64,000 nucleotides of DNA from Drosophila miranda. Lineage: Eukaryota > Arthropoda > Insecta > Diptera > Drosophilidae. Position numbers and translations under genes: made by a program. Shown piece by piece: positions 60,615 through 64,000 of this stretch. The stretch covers positions 28,892,001 through 28,956,000 of the forward strand of contig NC_046675.1 in assembly GCF_003369915.1 (NCBI RefSeq). Reading direction: 5' to 3'. Below the pieces are notes generated by a model that saw only the letters and a list, made by a program, of their open reading frames with translations, was not told where the DNA came from and made no database searches. How positions within the stretch are numbered: position 1 is the stretch's first letter; the number at the start of each line of letters is the position of its first letter.

Positions 60615-62261
60615 TAGGGATGGACTTTGCAACAGACTGAAATTTAAATACCAACGTCTAAAAAGATACACCACACAGTAACTACAGAATTAAAACAGTC
60701 GTACCTTTCAGAAGAATTAAAAAAATAAACGGATTGAATTTTGGATGTGATGATAAGCCACAACGGACAATTTACGACAATTTCCAGATACTCGTACCTC
60801 TGGAATGGCAGAAAAATAAAACGTTGACAAGTTTGTACAAGAATCTCATTGGTAGATTGATATCTATGTTGGTTGGGGAATGTAATTCCCAAAACAAGTC
60901 CAATTAACATTGATGAGGCATATGGGTGTCCTCGGATTGCTGGTTTGCTCATTCGCGTGGAAATCCATATGACCCTGATTAGGCGTTTCGACTTGGATGC
61001 CACCCAGCCACAGTAAAGCTCAAATTGGAGCCCTTTCTGGCTCCTGCTGGTGCTAGTTCTGCTGCTGCTGCTGCTGCTTCTCGAATTACACGATGGGGCA
61101 ATCCATTTGCATGCCACTCAGATACCATGCCTCCGTCGCCCGCCACCTCAGTCGATCTCTCACATTTCCCCCATCTCGACGTATTCCCAGCACTGCGTCA
61201 TCAAGTTGTGCTTGTTCTGGCCACTGACTCACATGCAGGCTTCATGGGGATGCGAAGCCTTCATAATTCAGCGTTGAAAGTGGAAAAGTCGACTCGGAAA
61301 ATGAATGATGAAAATCAGTTCCCCAGGCATTTACCACTGGCATTCTAATACAAGTATACTATAAACAATTTTGCCTGGTTTTTCTGATTTCCAGAATGAA
61401 TTGAGATGTCAGCAGTCAGCCCTTTTGCCACACTGCACTCCCGAGTGGTGGGAGCTCCCATTAATAATTGACTGTGCAGTGGAGAGTGGGCTCACAGGGC
61501 GTATGAGTGACTTGACTTGTAATCCACTTTGATTGGCTCCCTGCAACGCCCACTGCTCTACACCACTGCAGTGACGGGCGTCCATTTATTTTGAGGCACT
61601 TGACACTAATTAAAATCCCCTAGTTGGCTAATTTAAATGCTGCGACTGCGACTGACTCTCTTGCCTTGCCTTGACTACTTTTATTCTTCAGCTGCATTGG
61701 GGCAATTACCCTGAGCATGTTGGCATAAATTAACTGCTTCCTTTGTCCCCATGGTACTTGAGTGTGTGTGTGTGTGTGTGCGTTGCATGTTGCAAGTTTC
61801 CAGACTCAACCTGAAGCAGAAACATTGTCGGACTCTGGGATCCTTCTCTCTTTGCGATTTCGTTTGGCATTTGCCATTAGCCCAGCTACCAAACAACAAC
61901 ACAAGTGTGTGCTGGTCTATGGATACCCCACGTGTGTCTATGTGTATCTGTGAGTTGTCTGTGTGCATGTCATCGGTAAGTCAAGCCCCCACTCCAGCGT
62001 CTACGCATTGCCATTAGCATGGCTGCGCTTGCTTGATTTTTTAATGAGGTCTTCTGCCTCCAGTCCCATCCTCTCATCAAGCACATTCAGTTCTTTAACT
62101 CAGTGCCCCAACTGCTTTCCACATACCCCGTAATGAGACAATGTTGCCTTTTGGTTGGGTTTTCGAAATTCGAAAGCTTTAATCCCTGTTTATTGTCGTC
62201 TCAAATTTAAGTTAGTGGTTCATGGTGCAGGCAGGTGTTGGACGGATATCCTTCGATGGCA
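60615..62261. other. Intergenic
   Basis: Holds the leader and promoter of the minus-strand 194-residue gene, a CTG run (61061-61076) and a GT run (61764-61780). No other exon is supportable. Confidence 0.4.
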
Positions 62262-62471
62262 TCAGCAAGGTCCGCACGGTCCGCAAGGTCCACAGCAGGG
62301 TCCACAGGGGCCACAGCATGGACCACAACCTCCACAAGGACCACAGCAGGGTCCGCAGGGTCCACAGCAAGGACCACAACATGGCCCACAGCATGGGCTG
62401 CAGCAAGGGCTGCAACATGGTCCACAGCATGGGCCACAGGGTCCGCAAGGTCCACAGCAAGGTCCGCACAT
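62262..62471 (-). CDS. Mst(3)CGP-family sperm protein (Cys-Gly-Pro repeat)
   Basis: 69 codons from ATG to TGA, intronless. The whole protein is Cys-Gly-Pro repeat: MCGPCCGPCGPCGPCC…, with CCSPCC and CGGC variants, ending PCGPC. This is the signature of the Drosophila Mst84D/Mst87F/Mst98C family, male-germline transcripts on chromosome arm 3R. They are transcribed in spermatocytes, translated late, and deposited in the sperm tail (outer dense-fibre-like structures), where their cysteines cross-link. Length matches the 55-75 residues of Mst84D proteins. The family's translational control element (ACATCAAAATTT) is not found as an exact match in the 130 nt before the ATG. Position relative to rn suggests Mst84D, but four paralogues exist in melanogaster and only one copy is visible here. 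Confidence 0.88.
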   Translation of the reverse strand: MCGPCCGPCGPCGPCCGPCCSPCCSPCCGPCCGPCCGPCGPCCGPCGGCGPCCGPCGPCCGPCGPCGPC

Positions 62472-63395
62472 GTTTAAGCCGTTAAAGGTCTACAAAATAT
62501 TTAGACCAAAAAATTTGTATTATTTACTTTAGTAAATTTATTTTGTTATAGGAATTTAAAAAATTGTTGTTTACCTTGAACCGAACAAAAAATTTGAGAC
62601 TTAACAAAAAATGTTGAAACTAGACAAAAATTTTAGTTGTTTTCTCCAAGAGCTGCCGGATGGGAATGAGAAAATATGTGGGAAAACAGTAGAGCCAGGG
62701 ATTGACATAAGGACAAACAACATTCATAGATAACTTGATGGCTTTTTTTCAGATTTATATGGTTTTGGTTTGGATCAAACGCAGTACCTTGGTCAAAAAA
62801 AGTCATGGGTTGTCAAAATCACTTTGAATTTTTCAAGACCGTCAAGTACAAATGCAGGGAAAAACTACAGAAATATTAAAATAGTCCATAAAACACTTCT
62901 GTGCGCATTCTTAATGGGGAATGGAAGAAATGCCTTTAAAGCTAGAGTTCAATGCACTACTTTCGGGGGCCGAGTGCGATTCACTTCAATCTCGGATGTG
63001 TTCATGAGTAATTGTTATCAAAGCAAAGTCCCTAAGGCTTAGCACATCCTTTGCTTAACCTTCAGACAATGGGAGGAGAAACCAATCAGTTTAGGGATTG
63101 CCGGGGTTCACGTTCACACTAACAAATGAATTGAACCGTAAGCTTTGTGGCTCTTTTGCGGATTTCCAGGACACTGCTGGCGCTGCAATTTAAATAATGC
63201 ATCAAATGAATTAAGTTGCCACCCAAATGAAGACGACAGCACTTTCCATTCCATTCCATTCCATTCCGGCAGGCGGCAGGAGTTGAGCAAGAGGTGGTGG
63301 GTGCTGCGGGGGTGAGCACTAAAGCATTTGAGGTAAATGGAGCAAATCCTTTTTCTGGTGCAATAAAAATCGAATCATGTTAACAATGGAATGAA
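62472..63395. other. Intergenic with a possible orphan exon
   Basis: The first ~150 nt on the minus strand are the AT-rich leader and promoter region of the CGP gene. On the plus strand TTTTTTTCAG at about 62742-62751 is followed by an open frame to TAG at 63042 (…KKSWVVKITLNFSRP…CTTFGGRVRFTSISDVF…). It has non-repetitive composition but no in-frame start or identified upstream exon. ATTCC repeats lie at 63245-63267. Confidence 0.35.
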
Positions 63396-63944
63396 ATGAA
63401 GCGCAGACAAAAAGCCAACCAACTAAGATGGCGACTGATTGTGAGTTTTATGTCACAAAAAAAGTGCACAAGAAAAAAGTACACCGCCTCCCCCAGGCTA
63501 AGCAATAGTTCTAAGAAATATTTCTATACGTATAAAAAAACTCAGTCCAGTTGTCTTGAAATGGAAACCAGAGGAGGGAATAGTGGTGATCCGGTTCTTG
63601 TGTGTGTCATTGATATATCGTTCGACCCATCGATACAGGAAACCCATCCAGACACAGAGTATGGCAATAAAAGTGGTAATGACGTAGACGAGACAACAAA
63701 AAATATAGAATTTTCAGAGCACACTCACACTTGTATGGGTGTTATAACTTTTAAACAGCATCGAATCGGTTATATCTCGGTTGAGTCATTGACCCCAACC
63801 CCATGCCGACTGTCGGCTGCCGCACACTCGCAGGGCCACAAATATTACTTAACATTCACATTTAAATGTGGTAGCTTAATTTTCACCTGCGCGGATGTGA
63901 CTCGAACACAAATCACGTTGCAAAAACTGCTGAACAGTCTGTGA
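63396..63944 (+). CDS. Possible orphan protein, 182 residues
   Basis: ATG at 63396 to TGA at 63944. The N-terminal 50 residues are Lys/Arg/Ser-rich (MKRRQKANQLRWRL…). The rest looks protein-like: GDPVLVCVIDISFDPS, THTCMGVITFKQHRIGYISV, HKYYLTFTFKCGSLIFTC, ending TLQKLLNSL. Codon use is varied and the frame is free of repeats, unlike most open frames in the window. No domain, signal peptide or membrane segment is clear, no intron is apparent, and no polyadenylation hexamer is seen in the 56 nt left before the edge. Could be a young testis gene or a chance frame. Confidence 0.35.
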   Translation: MKRRQKANQLRWRLIVSFMSQKKCTRKKYTASPRLSNSSKKYFYTYKKTQSSCLEMETRGGNSGDPVLVCVIDISFDPSIQETHPDTEYGNKSGNDVDETTKNIEFSEHTHTCMGVITFKQHRIGYISVESLTPTPCRLSAAAHSQGHKYYLTFTFKCGSLIFTCADVTRTQITLQKLLNSL

Positions 63945-64000
63945 TGTGGTGTGTGTGGGGCTTGTGACATGTGTGTGGGGGGCACGGAACCAAGTCCTAA

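Noticed and set aside
62155..62532. Collagen-like GPQ protein on the plus strand
   Set aside because: It is the antisense reading of the Mst(3)CGP gene. The minus strand has a clean ATG-to-TGA frame of a known family.

Overview
The window is eukaryotic and looks like Drosophila. Genes are sparse and carry short GT-AG introns. Exons hold poly-Gln, poly-Ala and poly-Asn tracts, and the non-coding DNA is rich in CA, GA and CAG microsatellites. A DINE-1/Helentron-type repeat carries the consensus I associate with the obscura group (D. pseudoobscura and relatives). The probable gene content, namely rotund (rn), an ERp44-like gene resembling D. melanogaster CG10029, and an Mst(3)CGP sperm-protein gene, fits Muller element E around the melanogaster 84D region. 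Species and orthologue names rest on memory of the families; no search was run.

Left part (1-16.4 kb, minus strand): exons of one large transcription-factor gene, most likely rn. Four coding blocks are visible: A (13628-14116), B (7502-8008, possibly longer), C (6455-6973) and D (1581-1682). All checked junctions are in phase 0. No C2H2 zinc finger is present, so the DNA-binding C-terminus lies beyond the left edge. Block A does not join block B cleanly but fits C directly, which suggests two alternative N-termini.

Middle (16.4-50.2 kb): a small intronless tail-anchored protein gene lies divergent to rn on the plus strand. An intronless ERp44-like ER thioredoxin gene follows (21857-23092, minus). 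Next is a 2.6-kb DINE-1/Helentron-like element whose centre has expanded into about 2 kb of AT-rich, roughly 39-bp tandem repeat flanked by inverted copies. After that come about 23.5 kb with no supportable gene, probably regulatory.

Right part (50.2-64 kb): a cluster of small, poorly recognised genes. These are a two-exon secreted Ala/Pro-rich protein (50241-51163, plus), a three-exon coiled-coil protein with a 32-nt microexon (52751-53620, minus), an unknown 194-residue protein (60030-60614, minus), the Cys-Gly-Pro sperm protein (62262-62471, minus), and a possible orphan ORF (63396-63944, plus). Small size, low conservation and the CGP gene hint at testis-biased expression for several of them, but that is inference.
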